From Clostridia bacterium (GTDB lineage Bacteria > CBDUZB01 > JAGLHV01), in contig JAUVLC010000046.1 in the NCBI GenBank assembly GCA_030595925.1, forward strand, positions 1 through 19,184: a stretch of DNA of 19,184 nucleotides, written 5' to 3'. The notes beneath the pieces are model-generated. The model saw nothing but the letters and a program-made list of their open reading frames with translations, did no database searches and was not told where the DNA came from. Numbering within the stretch: the stretch's first letter is position 1; every line of letters begins with the position of its first letter. Positions 7,281 through 14,011 of the stretch are shown here, one piece after another. A program made the translations under genes and the position numbers.

Positions 7281-8927
7281 TTTCACCACTGCTACTTTGA
7301 TTTTTTTCTTAAAACCTTTTGTCTTTAAATAAACAATGTATATCCCACTTGCTACTCTACCACCTTTACCATTTTCTCCATTCCATGTAATCTCATGTGT
7401 TCCTGCTTGATAAAAATCACCATTTACCAAATTTATTATTAATTCTCCTCGCATATTATATACTTTCAAACTAACCCGACCTGATTCAGATTGACTCCAA
7501 TTAATAGTCATCATCTCACTTTTGGCAGGATTAAAAAGGGTATTTGTTCCTCGTAAATTATTTCCAAATTGAATAACTTTTGTACCTATAAAATTTTGAT
7601 TATCCTGATCATGACTGAGAGGAGAATAAAGTATACTTACCGAATTAAACACCCAATTGGTTTTACTTGGCGTTACTATACAATTCCCTCCAGCCAAATT
7701 AGGAAATTCATAATATCCATCATCATCAGTTGTATATACCTTTGAATGAGCTCCTGATAGAGTTACTGTTACTCCTCCTATACCAGTGCCATTTGTATCT
7801 TTTACATAACCCTTAATATGAAAACAATAACTAAATTCATAAATGTGTCCGTCACTACTCGCCCCATAAACCCTCATCACTTTATCATTTCGTCCATCTC
7901 CCACTATTACTTCGTTTATAGAAAGTTCTCCAGAACCCACAGATGCCTTATTCCAACCACCTCCAAAATAAGTGAATTCATAAATATGTCCATCATAATT
8001 TGCTCCATAAACCCTCATCACCCCATCATTACGACCATCTGCCACTATTACTCCCTGCATACAGCCATCACCAGATCCTAAATTTATTTTGTTCCATACA
8101 CTACCGGAATAAGTAAACTCGTAAATATGTCCATCCCCATTCGCTCCATAAACCCTTAACACTCCATCATTCTGTCCAGGTCCCACTGCTATCCCATACA
8201 TACCACTTTCACAAGAACCCACATTTTCTTTATTCCATTTATCATCAAAATAAGTGTATTCATAAATATATCCATCCGCATTTGCTCCATAAACCCTCAT
8301 TACACTGTCATTTTGTCCAATTCCCACTGCTACTCTCATCATAGTATTTTCACCATCTCCCACATCTACACTATTCCAGCTACTTTCAGAATAACTGTAT
8401 TCATAAATATGTCCACTGTAAGTCATACAACTAGCACTTGCCGATGCTACATAAAATCTCATAACATTATCATTCCGTCCAATTCCCATTGTTATTCCAT
8501 ATGGCCTACCCCCACTACTAACTATTTCCTCTTTTTTCCATATATTTTCAGCGTAACTTAGTTCATAAATTTTATAATCAAAGCTTGTTCCGTAAAGTCT
8601 CACCACTCCATCATTCCGTCCATGTCCTACTACCACACTCTTCCAACAGATAGAGGCCGATCCCACAGATGTTTTATCCCAAATATTACTACCAGAATAA
8701 CTGAATTCGGATATATAACAAGTAGGAAAAAAACCTTCTGCTCCATAAACTCGTGTCACCGCATCATTACGCCCAACTCCTAGAGCTACTCCTAACATTC
8801 CATGCCCCCTTAATCCCCCAGACCCCATATCTACTTTAACCCACTTAGCAGCCCAAGTAGAATCACTCCAACATAAAATCCCTAGTAAAAATAAAATCAT
8901 TCCAAAAAACTTTTTATTTTTAAACAT
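7278..8927 (-). CDS. Secreted seven-repeat propeller-like protein with CarboxypepD-reg-like and FlgD/Por-type C-terminal domains
   Basis: The 549-residue protein has a signal peptide (about 1-26) and seven repeats of the same family as the 3796 gene, with consensus VGxGRNDxVMRVYGANxDG and HIYEFTYSxxxWNKxxVGS, at about 27-372. Seven blades would fit a closed beta-propeller, with the N-terminal WVKVDMGSGGLRG completing the ring. A carboxypeptidase-regulatory-like domain follows (GYVKDTNGTGIGGVTVTLSG, with TTDDDGYYEFPNL; about 373-447). Last comes a FlgD-Ig/Por secretion-type domain (NPAKSEMMTINWS, VSLKVYNMRGELI, GTHEITWNGENGKGG, VASGIYIVYLKT, ending KKIKVAVVK). It is probably exported to the surface; with the PorV-like neighbour this points to a type IX-like route, though no other T9SS gene is visible. 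GGAGGAG precedes the ATG. The ligand is unknown. Confidence 0.85.
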   Translation of the reverse strand: MFKNKKFFGMILFLLGILCWSDSTWAAKWVKVDMGSGGLRGHGMLGVALGVGRNDAVTRVYGAEGFFPTCYISEFSYSGSNIWDKTSVGSASICWKSVVVGHGRNDGVVRLYGTSFDYKIYELSYAENIWKKEEIVSSGGRPYGITMGIGRNDNVMRFYVASASASCMTYSGHIYEYSYSESSWNSVDVGDGENTMMRVAVGIGQNDSVMRVYGANADGYIYEYTYFDDKWNKENVGSCESGMYGIAVGPGQNDGVLRVYGANGDGHIYEFTYSGSVWNKINLGSGDGCMQGVIVADGRNDGVMRVYGANYDGHIYEFTYFGGGWNKASVGSGELSINEVIVGDGRNDKVMRVYGASSDGHIYEFSYCFHIKGYVKDTNGTGIGGVTVTLSGAHSKVYTTDDDGYYEFPNLAGGNCIVTPSKTNWVFNSVSILYSPLSHDQDNQNFIGTKVIQFGNNLRGTNTLFNPAKSEMMTINWSQSESGRVSLKVYNMRGELIINLVNGDFYQAGTHEITWNGENGKGGRVASGIYIVYLKTKGFKKKIKVAVVK

Positions 8928-8944
8928 TTTTTCTCCTCCGAATT

Positions 8945-9110
8945 AGCGTAGAGTTTAGAACTAAGAGCACAGAGCTTAGAGCTAAGAGTTTAGTGCTTAG
9001 TGCTAAATGCAAAAAGCTAAGAACCGTTTTCAATCTAAACCTGCATTTTTTTATCATTAATCCTGAATCGTGTATCTTGTATCATGAATCCTGTATCGTG
9101 GATCCTGATA
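8945..9110. repeat. 7-bp arrays overlapping a gene end
   Basis: Family B (with AGAGTTT, AGTGCTT variants) fills 8945-9022. A CAATCTAAACCTGCATTTTT motif shared with 3640 follows, then family A at 9055-9110. The family-A part extends into the coding sequence of the single-domain receiver and encodes its last eight residues, SGSTIQDS, and its TGA stop. Confidence 0.88.
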
Positions 9111-9471
9111 ATACTCTTTCAATGGTTGAACATAGTTCCTGTTGTCCAAAAGGCTTAAAGAAATAACCATGTACACCGAGATCTAAAGCTCTTTTCACTT
9201 GTTCCTTAGAATGAGAAACCGCCATTAAAATTATTTTTGTTTCCGGGAGCTTCCATATAATTTCTCTAATTACTTCCGGATCACAACCATTAAATAATTC
9301 CTCTTCTAACAGGATAACATTGGGCTCCATGGAATAAAGAAGTTTAATACCTTCGAAAATATTATTAGCGGTGATAACTTCATAGTTTTGAGATTCTAAT
9401 CGATCCTTGATAAAATCAATAGTGTCTGAATTATGGTCGATAATAAGAATTGTCTTTTTAGTCATAATCAT
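9082..9471 (-). CDS. Stand-alone receiver-domain protein with Glu in place of the phospho-acceptor Asp
   Basis: The 129-residue product is one CheY-like receiver and nothing else. Beta1 ends ILIIDHNSD, where Asp12 is kept but the second acidic position is His/Asn. Beta3 reads NVILLEEELFNG, placing Glu56 where the family has the phosphorylated Asp. The beta4 Thr/Ser is Ala84 (ILMAVSH). The beta5 Lys106 (FFKPF) is kept. So normal phosphorylation is unlikely, and Glu may mimic the phosphorylated state. It has no output domain and presumably acts by protein contact. The start is the first ATG of ATGATTATG; an AGAGAGG lies rather far upstream. A sigma54 promoter about 43 nt before the ATG and upstream dyads suggest control by the NtrC-type activator encoded nearby. 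The C-terminal tail is encoded by repeat DNA. Confidence 0.85.
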   Translation of the reverse strand: MIMTKKTILIIDHNSDTIDFIKDRLESQNYEVITANNIFEGIKLLYSMEPNVILLEEELFNGCDPEVIREIIWKLPETKIILMAVSHSKEQVKRALDLGVHGYFFKPFGQQELCSTIERVLSGSTIQDS

Positions 9472-9524
9472 TTTTTTGAAAAACCTCTCTTCATTTTTTT
9501 TTATTTCGCCTCACCCTTTATAAG

Positions 9525-9541
9525 GGCAATTTTTATGCCAA
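9525..9541 (-). promoter_or_regulatory. Sigma54 -24/-12 promoter for the stand-alone receiver gene
   Basis: The minus strand reads TTGGCATAAAAATTGCC, matching YTGGCAC-N5-TTGCW with the required 10 bases between GG and GC. The predicted transcript starts near 9514 and leaves a ~43-nt leader. The same promoter lies in the second copy of this block at 11576-11592, and an NtrC-family activator is encoded 2.5 kb away. Confidence 0.8.
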
Positions 9542-9649
9542 AACATAAAATGCAGAAAAAATTATTAATTAAATGGAATTCATCGACGAGGAAATTTAAT
9601 TTTTTAGTAATATTCAGATTAACAGATTTGAAACAAAGAAAGGATAAAA

Positions 9650-9667
9650 TGCAATATTTTTATTGCA
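9650..9667. promoter_or_regulatory. Upstream activator site UAS1, copy 1
   Basis: TGCAATATTTTTATTGCA is a perfect 7-bp dyad with a 4-bp spacer, centred about 145 bp upstream of the predicted sigma54 start. That distance and symmetry suit a Fis-type HTH dimer of an NtrC-family activator. The equivalent site in copy 2 (11701-11718) differs by one base. Confidence 0.65.
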
Positions 9668-9755
9668 CTTATGTGTTTTTAAGTGGTAATAAAAAAATTT
9701 AAATACCATTACTTTTCGAGGGAAAAATTAATTATCTCTAAGTTAAGAGAGTGGG

Positions 9756-9773
9756 TGCAATAATTTTATGGCA
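9756..9773. promoter_or_regulatory. Upstream activator site UAS2, copy 1
   Basis: TGCAATAATTTTATGGCA repeats the UAS1 pattern with one mismatch in the second half. It lies 106 bp from UAS1, about ten helical turns, so both would face the same side of the DNA. The match is found in all three copies of this region. Confidence 0.6.
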
Positions 9774-9784
9774 GGTGTTTTATT

Positions 9785-10012
9785 TTATTGCACCGGAAAA
9801 TCTTTCGATTTTAAATCATGTTTTCTCATTAATACCTGAAGTTGTTGTCGATGAAGACCTATTTCCTGAGCAGTTTGAGTGACATTTCCTTTATTTATTC
9901 GCAGGGCTTCCCGGATATATTGACCTTCAAACTCAGTTAAATCTTTTTTCCTGGATTCTTTATAGGGAAGCAAACCATTGCTTTCATCGTTTAGTAGCAC
10001 AACCATTCTCAC
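9785..10012 (-). pseudogene. Truncated duplicate of the activator's Fis-type DNA-binding domain
   Basis: From about residue 12 on, the 75-residue frame (LLPYKESRKKDLTEFEGQYI, then GNVTQTAQEIGLHRQQLQVL) is nearly the same as the last ~63 residues of the NtrC-type activator at 12100. The DNA is also very similar, and the non-coding sequence beyond the stop is duplicated too. The receiver and AAA+ domains are missing. The first ~11 residues start at GTG or ATG with no evident ribosome site. I read it as a 3' fragment left by a duplication. It could still be a small DNA-binding protein competing for the same dyads, since the HTH is intact and the stop is normal. Confidence 0.65.
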
Positions 10013-10311
10013 ATACGATAATCAAAGAAAACTTCACTGCAGCAAATGTTACTGGTTTGACTAAGGTGGACCGGGCATATACATCCATCCGTATGAGATT
10101 AAGCCAAATATTATCTATACTCTGACGCCTTCCCGCATTAGACGAACACAAAATCCATCTCATTATTAACACAAAATACCGACTGATTTATCACACAAAA
10201 GATCATTCAACCGATAACACATAGCTTTACTATTTAAACATCTCGTCCACAGGTTTCCAAGATTTAATCAATAAACTTCATCACACAAAATTTCCGTCGG
10301 TACCAAATTGC
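10013..10311. other. Gap without recognisable gene
   Basis: This ~300-bp stretch separates the lipoprotein's 3' end from the HTH fragment. A minus-strand frame of 62 codons (9984-10172) resembles nothing I know and overlaps the fragment. TCACACAAAA occurs twice (near 10190 and 10281). None of the 7-bp arrays is present, unlike most gaps here, so the DNA may be the remains of the segment that joined the duplicated HTH. Confidence 0.5.
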
Positions 10312-11457
10312 TCATCCAAATTTAACCATAAATGGTTGAGGATTGCCAACATCATCGTAATTGTCATGTATCAAAATATAATATTCTTGAGACGGTTTCA
10401 CATCAAACTCTGCGGGCAAGATTTTCCATGGACTTGTTCCCTTAAGTTTATTAGAGTCATTCGGACTAATGATACTCAACATCGCTTCAGCTTTAACATC
10501 AGAAACTTTATCAGCCCAAATTCGCAATTTGTTACCTTTCTTAATTTTAATCTTATAATAATCCAAATCACCTTGAGGATAAATAGCCATCATACACTTA
10601 TCTCCTGCTGAAACTATTTTAGCATTCATAAAATTATCATTGGGTTCAGATGGATCCATTTCTGCTAAAAATTCCACCTTTAGATCAAAGAGCTGAGGAG
10701 CACTGTTATCATCGTACGAATCATGCAGACAAATCAGGTATTCAACTGACCCAGTCACAGCTACTGCATCCGGCAGGGTGTGCCAACCACGCAGCAACCT
10801 TACCTCTGTTTTTTTCCATTCATCATAGATTCCATAATAGGCATCCACCCGAATTGAAGCCGGCACTTCTTTGACTTTTAAAGAAATATAGCCCTGGGTC
10901 GAGACTTTGACGCGGAACCAATCCACATCACCTTCGGGATAAACAGCCAGGCGGATATTGGCATTGGATTCAAGCATAACAGCATTTTCCGGATGATTAT
11001 TTGGTTCATGCATGTCAAATTCAGGCAGAAAACTCACAAGCAATTCAATATCCTGCGTTGATGCTCCATCATCATAAGCATCGTGCACCAAAAGATAATA
11101 ACTACCCGCCTTTGCAATTCTCAGGGCATCCGGCACCCTATGCCACTTCCTCAACCAATGCTCTTTTTCATTTTCCCATTCCTCATAACGTGCAAAAGCC
11201 ACATCAAGCTGCATTCCTTTGGGAATAGTTTTTGATTGTATGCGTATATAGCCAGGACCGGGCACATTGACTTTTAACCAATCCAAATCACCCTTAGGAT
11301 TAATTTTAATATGAAAAGGTTTACCTAAAGTCACTAAACTAGCCTTATCAATAGTGTTATTAGGTTCTTTATCACCAATGTTTTTACATCCAGTTAAAGT
11401 CAACAATAAAACTACCGGAATAAAAAAGGTGGTTAAGTTAGTTTTTCGAATTTGCAT
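10312..11457 (-). CDS. Lipoprotein with three tandem PPC-like domains
   Basis: I start at the ATG giving MQIRKTNLTT because AGGAGG lies 9 nt upstream; the frame is open for 15 codons further up without a better site. The signal sequence ends in the lipobox LTGC, so the mature protein is lipid-anchored at Cys. Three ~115-residue repeats follow, each opening with EPNN/EPND and having GDLDWLKV, GDVDWFRV or GDLDYYKI, and ending YYLLVHDAYDD, YLICLHDSYDD or YYILIHDNYDD plus a partner strand. This matches the bacterial pre-peptidase C-terminal (PPC) fold, usually an accessory domain of secreted enzymes; here no enzyme domain is attached. The gene has a sigma54 promoter and two dyads upstream, so it is a likely output of the adjacent two-component system. 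Its ligand is unknown. Confidence 0.85.
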   Translation of the reverse strand: MQIRKTNLTTFFIPVVLLLTLTGCKNIGDKEPNNTIDKASLVTLGKPFHIKINPKGDLDWLKVNVPGPGYIRIQSKTIPKGMQLDVAFARYEEWENEKEHWLRKWHRVPDALRIAKAGSYYLLVHDAYDDGASTQDIELLVSFLPEFDMHEPNNHPENAVMLESNANIRLAVYPEGDVDWFRVKVSTQGYISLKVKEVPASIRVDAYYGIYDEWKKTEVRLLRGWHTLPDAVAVTGSVEYLICLHDSYDDNSAPQLFDLKVEFLAEMDPSEPNDNFMNAKIVSAGDKCMMAIYPQGDLDYYKIKIKKGNKLRIWADKVSDVKAEAMLSIISPNDSNKLKGTSPWKILPAEFDVKPSQEYYILIHDNYDDVGNPQPFMVKFG

Positions 11458-11575
11458 ACTTTTATACCTCCTAAAATAGATATTGAATGGTTCAATTTTC
11501 ATTGAGAAAAAAAGTATTACTCACTTAATTTATTTAAGCGGCAATATTCATTTCAACATTCGTACTTTCTCTTTG

Positions 11576-11592
11576 TGCAATTTTTATGCCAA
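11576..11592 (-). promoter_or_regulatory. Sigma54 -24/-12 promoter for the lipoprotein gene
   Basis: The minus strand reads TTGGCATAAAAATTGCA, a full match to the sigma54 core with GG and GC correctly spaced. The start is predicted near 11565, about 108 nt before the lipoprotein ATG. It differs from the copy at 9525-9541 only in the last base. Confidence 0.82.
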
Positions 11593-11700
11593 AACATAAA
11601 ATGCAGAAAAGATCATTAATTAAATGGAATTCATCGACGATAAAATTTAATTTTTTAGTAATATTCAGATTAACGGATTTGAAACAAAGAAAGGATAAAG

Positions 11701-11718
11701 TGCAATATTTTTACTGCA
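11701..11718. promoter_or_regulatory. Upstream activator site UAS1, copy 2
   Basis: TGCAATATTTTTACTGCA is the dyad of copy 1 with one change in the right half, and flanking bases extend the symmetry (G...C). It is centred about 145 bp upstream of the predicted start, the same as in copy 1. Confidence 0.65.
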
Positions 11719-11805
11719 CCTATGTGTTTTTAAGTGGTAACAGGAAAATTTAAATCGCACTAATTTTCGAGGAAAAATTAATTATCTCTAAGTTAAGAGA
11801 GTAGG

Positions 11806-11823
11806 TGCAATAATTTTATGGCA
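11806..11823. promoter_or_regulatory. Upstream activator site UAS2, copy 2
   Basis: TGCAATAATTTTATGGCA is identical to UAS2 of copy 1 and lies 105 bp from UAS1. Conservation of this sequence in all three copies argues that it is a functional site. Confidence 0.6.
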
Positions 11824-11836
11824 GGTGTATGTATTT

Positions 11837-11900
11837 AGGATCTGCTGAAAAACTCAGCAGCCCCTGATTTCACAGATTAAAAAGCAGATTACACAGATTA
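11837..11900. repeat. Interspersed ~65-bp repeat with CTGCTGAAAAACTCAGCAG hairpin
   Basis: The element has an inverted CTGCTG/CAGCAG pair, then CCCCTGATTTCACAGATTA, and GATTACACAGATTA. A second copy lies at 16462-16527 upstream of the PhnD-like gene. Both are in gaps of the signalling locus. Confidence 0.85.
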
Positions 11901-12010
11901 AACCCGCACGACAAAATTGGTATAACCTTTCCAATATCTGTATAATCGATTTATAGTAAATCAAAAGAGTCCTATTTGCATTTTTAAGTAAGCCCTACTG
12001 AGAATAGAAG

Positions 12011-12100
12011 CATTTAAATAGTATTACTTTGTGAGAGGGAAATTAATTCTTTCTAAGTTAAAAGAATAGGTGCAATAATTTTATGGCGGGTGTTCAATTT
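12011..12100 (-). repeat. Partial third copy of the regulatory block, with a UAS2-like dyad
   Basis: Directly after the activator gene's stop the sequence resembles the distal end of the two full blocks and keeps TGCAATAATTTTATGGCG at 12071-12088. No sigma54 promoter or clear UAS1 follows. Together with the activator's 3' end it corresponds to the 9700-9990 segment, which shows how far the ancestral duplication extended. Confidence 0.75.
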
Positions 12101-13521
12101 TATTTCACTGGGAAATCTTTCGATTTTAAATTATGTTTTCTCATTAATACCTGAAGTTGTTGTCGATGAAGACCTATTTCCTGAGCAGTTTGGGTAACAT
12201 TTCCTTTATTTCTTTGTAAAGATTCCTGGACATACTGACACTCAAATTCAGCCAAAGTTTTTTTGCGGGCTTCTTTATAAGGAAGGAAATCACTATTTTT
12301 ATCTCTACTTTCATTTTTATCATCATCGAAATAAGAAAAATTTTTTTGCGGCTTACCTATTAATAGATCTTCAACCAAAATAATATGCATTTTACAACTG
12401 GCTACCGTTCGCTGAATAGTATTCTCCATTTCTCTTACATTCCCGGGCCAGTCATAATTAGATAATCTGGTAAGGGCTTTTTTGGTAATTTTAGTTATTT
12501 TCTTATTAAACTTAAGAGAGAATTTATTAATAAAATAGTCGGTTAATAATCTAATATCATTTTTTCGCATTCTTAAAGGAGGAACTTCTATCGTTATTCC
12601 ATCCAATCGATAATAAAGGTCTTCACGAAATTTACCATCAGCGATAAGTTGTTCTAAATTCTTATTGGTTGCAGCAATAACTCTCACATCTACTTTTATT
12701 GTTTCCCTGCCACCTAATCTTTGAAAATCTTTCTCTTGCAAAACCCGTAATATTTTAGCCTGGGTAGAAATTGAAATATCACCAATTTCATCCAGAAATA
12801 TGGTCCCTTTATGCGCCCGTTCAAATATCCCTATTTTCCGTTCATCAGCGCCGGTAAAAGCCCCCTTTTCATAACCGAATAATTCACTTTCAAAAAGGGT
12901 ATCCGGAATAGCAGCACAATTTAATGGACAAAAAGGCATATTTTTTCTTAGGCTATGACGATGGACACTTCGTGCTATTAATTCCTTCCCTGTTCCACTC
13001 TCACCTCTTATTAGCAAGGCAATATCAGTATGGGCTATCCGGCCAATTGTCTTATAAATTTCCACCATTTTAGAATCTGAGCCGATTATTCCTTCAAATC
13101 CTATTTTTATGGGTGTAATTGTTTCTCCATTAATTTTTTTAGTAATTTCTTTAGAAAATAAATTTTTAAGCAGTTTTTCTACTTCATTCATAACAAAAGG
13201 TTTTAAAATATAGTCATAAGCCCCTTTTTTAAGAGCTCTAACAGTTGTTTCCATCGTTCCATGTGCAGTCATAATAATTACCGGAATAGCAGCATCAATT
13301 TTTTTAATTTCCTCAAGAACTTTTAACCCATCTATTTCCGGCATCATAAGATCAAGAAAAAATAAATCAGGTACATATTCTTCTCTCCTGCGCAATTGCT
13401 CAAGTGCTTCCTTTCCACTACAAAATTCTTTAACCTCGTAATTCCACCATATCAATCTATCCTTAAGGACTTCTATTGTATCCGGCTCATTATCAACAAT
13501 AACAATTTTTTTTCTTGTCAA
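12100..13521 (-). CDS. NtrC-family sigma54-dependent response regulator
   Basis: The 473-residue protein has all three domains intact. The receiver (1-120) has Asp10/Glu12, phospho-acceptor Asp57 in LFFLDLMMPEIDG, Thr in IIMTAHG and Lys in ILKPF. The AAA+ domain (about 145-375) has Walker A GESGTGKE, the sigma54-contacting GAFTGAD loop, Walker B GTIFLDEIGD and the WPGNVREMENT block. The Fis-type HTH (about 420-465) has GNVTQTAQEIGLHRQQLQVL. Phosphorylated, such proteins bind upstream sites and remodel sigma54-RNA polymerase using ATP. The start is TTG, chosen because AAGGAG stands 8 nt before it. It lies downstream of the histidine kinase, with the four-helix-bundle gene and repeats between. 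Its sites are probably the dyads at 9650, 9756, 11701 and 11806. Confidence 0.95.
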   Translation of the reverse strand: MTRKKIVIVDNEPDTIEVLKDRLIWWNYEVKEFCSGKEALEQLRRREEYVPDLFFLDLMMPEIDGLKVLEEIKKIDAAIPVIIMTAHGTMETTVRALKKGAYDYILKPFVMNEVEKLLKNLFSKEITKKINGETITPIKIGFEGIIGSDSKMVEIYKTIGRIAHTDIALLIRGESGTGKELIARSVHRHSLRKNMPFCPLNCAAIPDTLFESELFGYEKGAFTGADERKIGIFERAHKGTIFLDEIGDISISTQAKILRVLQEKDFQRLGGRETIKVDVRVIAATNKNLEQLIADGKFREDLYYRLDGITIEVPPLRMRKNDIRLLTDYFINKFSLKFNKKITKITKKALTRLSNYDWPGNVREMENTIQRTVASCKMHIILVEDLLIGKPQKNFSYFDDDKNESRDKNSDFLPYKEARKKTLAEFECQYVQESLQRNKGNVTQTAQEIGLHRQQLQVLMRKHNLKSKDFPVK

Positions 13522-13540
13522 AATTATCTCCTTTTCTTAT

Positions 13541-13637
13541 TAAGCGTAGAGCTAAGAGCATTGAGCTAAGAGCTTAGAGCTTAGAGCTTAGAGCTAAGGG
13601 CAAAAAGCAAAGAGCTTAGAGCGTAGAGCTTAGAGTT
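13541..13637. repeat. 7-bp array, family B
   Basis: About thirteen units (AGAGCTA, AGAGCAT, AGAGCTT, AAAGCAA, AGAGCGT) fill the space between the four-helix-bundle gene and the activator's ribosome site. Confidence 0.9.
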
Positions 13638-13650
13638 AAGAACTAAGAAA

Positions 13651-13998
13651 TTAAAGACTTTTCATAAATCCACTAATCATTTTACTTAAATTCTCCAATT
13701 CTATAATCATTTTCTCTTTTACTTCTGAAGTAATATATCCTCTTCTATAAAAAATAAATAACATATTTACTACCTCATATGTTGATCTCTTAGCAAAGTT
13801 CAAAAATTGCTTGAATTCTCGTTTACTTTGTGAACCCGAGTCTTCTGCAATATTATTTGTTATAGAAAGAGAAGCTCCCCTTAATTGTTCTGCAAACCGA
13901 AATAAATTCCTCTCTGTTAATTTATCAGCAATATCAAATGATTGATCTGTAATCTCAATCGCTTTTTTCCAAATATTCATTCCTTCAAATCTAAACAT
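13651..13998 (-). CDS. Four-helix-bundle protein (S23/IVP-like)
   Basis: The 115-residue protein starts MFRFEGMNIWKKAIEITDQS and continues with helices carrying LFRFAEQLRGASLSITNNIA, EDSGSQSKREFKQFLNFAKRS and STYEVVNMLFIFYRRGYI. This matches the S23-type four-helix-bundle family, first met in intervening sequences of 23S rRNA genes but common as stand-alone genes in repeat-rich genomes. Its function is unknown. AAGGGAG stands before the ATG. The gene is flanked on both sides by 7-bp arrays, and the array changes orientation across it. It sits between the histidine kinase and its likely partner regulator, so it may be a later insertion. Confidence 0.85.
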   Translation of the reverse strand: MFRFEGMNIWKKAIEITDQSFDIADKLTERNLFRFAEQLRGASLSITNNIAEDSGSQSKREFKQFLNFAKRSTYEVVNMLFIFYRRGYITSEVKEKMIIELENLSKMISGFMKSL

Positions 13999-14011
13999 CG
14001 ATTGTCTCCCT

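Larger units (their letters stand above)
9526..9778 (-). repeat. Conserved ~250-bp regulatory block, copy 1
   Basis: This non-coding stretch is highly similar along its whole length to 11577-11828, and its activator-proximal end also resembles 12011-12100. In transcription order it holds dyad UAS2, dyad UAS1 and the sigma54 promoter, with matching spacing in both full copies. It fills the gap before the stand-alone receiver gene, and no gene is seen in it. Confidence 0.85.
11577..11828 (-). repeat. Conserved ~250-bp regulatory block, copy 2
   Basis: This is the second full copy of the block at 9526-9778, with scattered substitutions but the same order and spacing of promoter and two dyads. 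The 640-bp gap 11458-12099 holds this block, an interspersed repeat at 11837-11900 and a partial third copy from 12011, and I see no gene in it. Confidence 0.85.

Noticed and set aside
3796-8927. eCIS toxin or cargo genes
   Set aside because: The propeller proteins carry Sec signal peptides and membrane or surface modules, which does not fit cytoplasmic loading into an injection particle.
9650-9667. Intrinsic terminator or small-RNA hairpin
   Set aside because: The dyad could form a hairpin, but it is AT-rich and weak. Its repeated use at fixed distance from a sigma54 promoter fits an activator site better.
9433-9702. Plus-strand gene over the regulatory block
   Set aside because: The frame is AT-rich with no family likeness. 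It covers conserved sigma54 promoter and dyad sequence, and is not kept as a comparable frame in the second copy.
9732-9752. Second conserved hairpin around TCTCTAAGTTAAGAGA
   Set aside because: Changes between copies do not preserve base pairing consistently, so a structured RNA is not supported.
9984-10172. Small minus-strand gene of 62 codons
   Set aside because: It has no ribosome site and no recognisable domain, and it overlaps the HTH fragment in another frame. It is described only as an unexplained gap.
11576-11592. Sigma54 promoters in other gaps
   Set aside because: TTGCAATCTAAACCTGCA-like motifs near 1265, 3640 and 9028 look similar at first, but they lack the GG element at the right spacing and belong to dispersed repeats.
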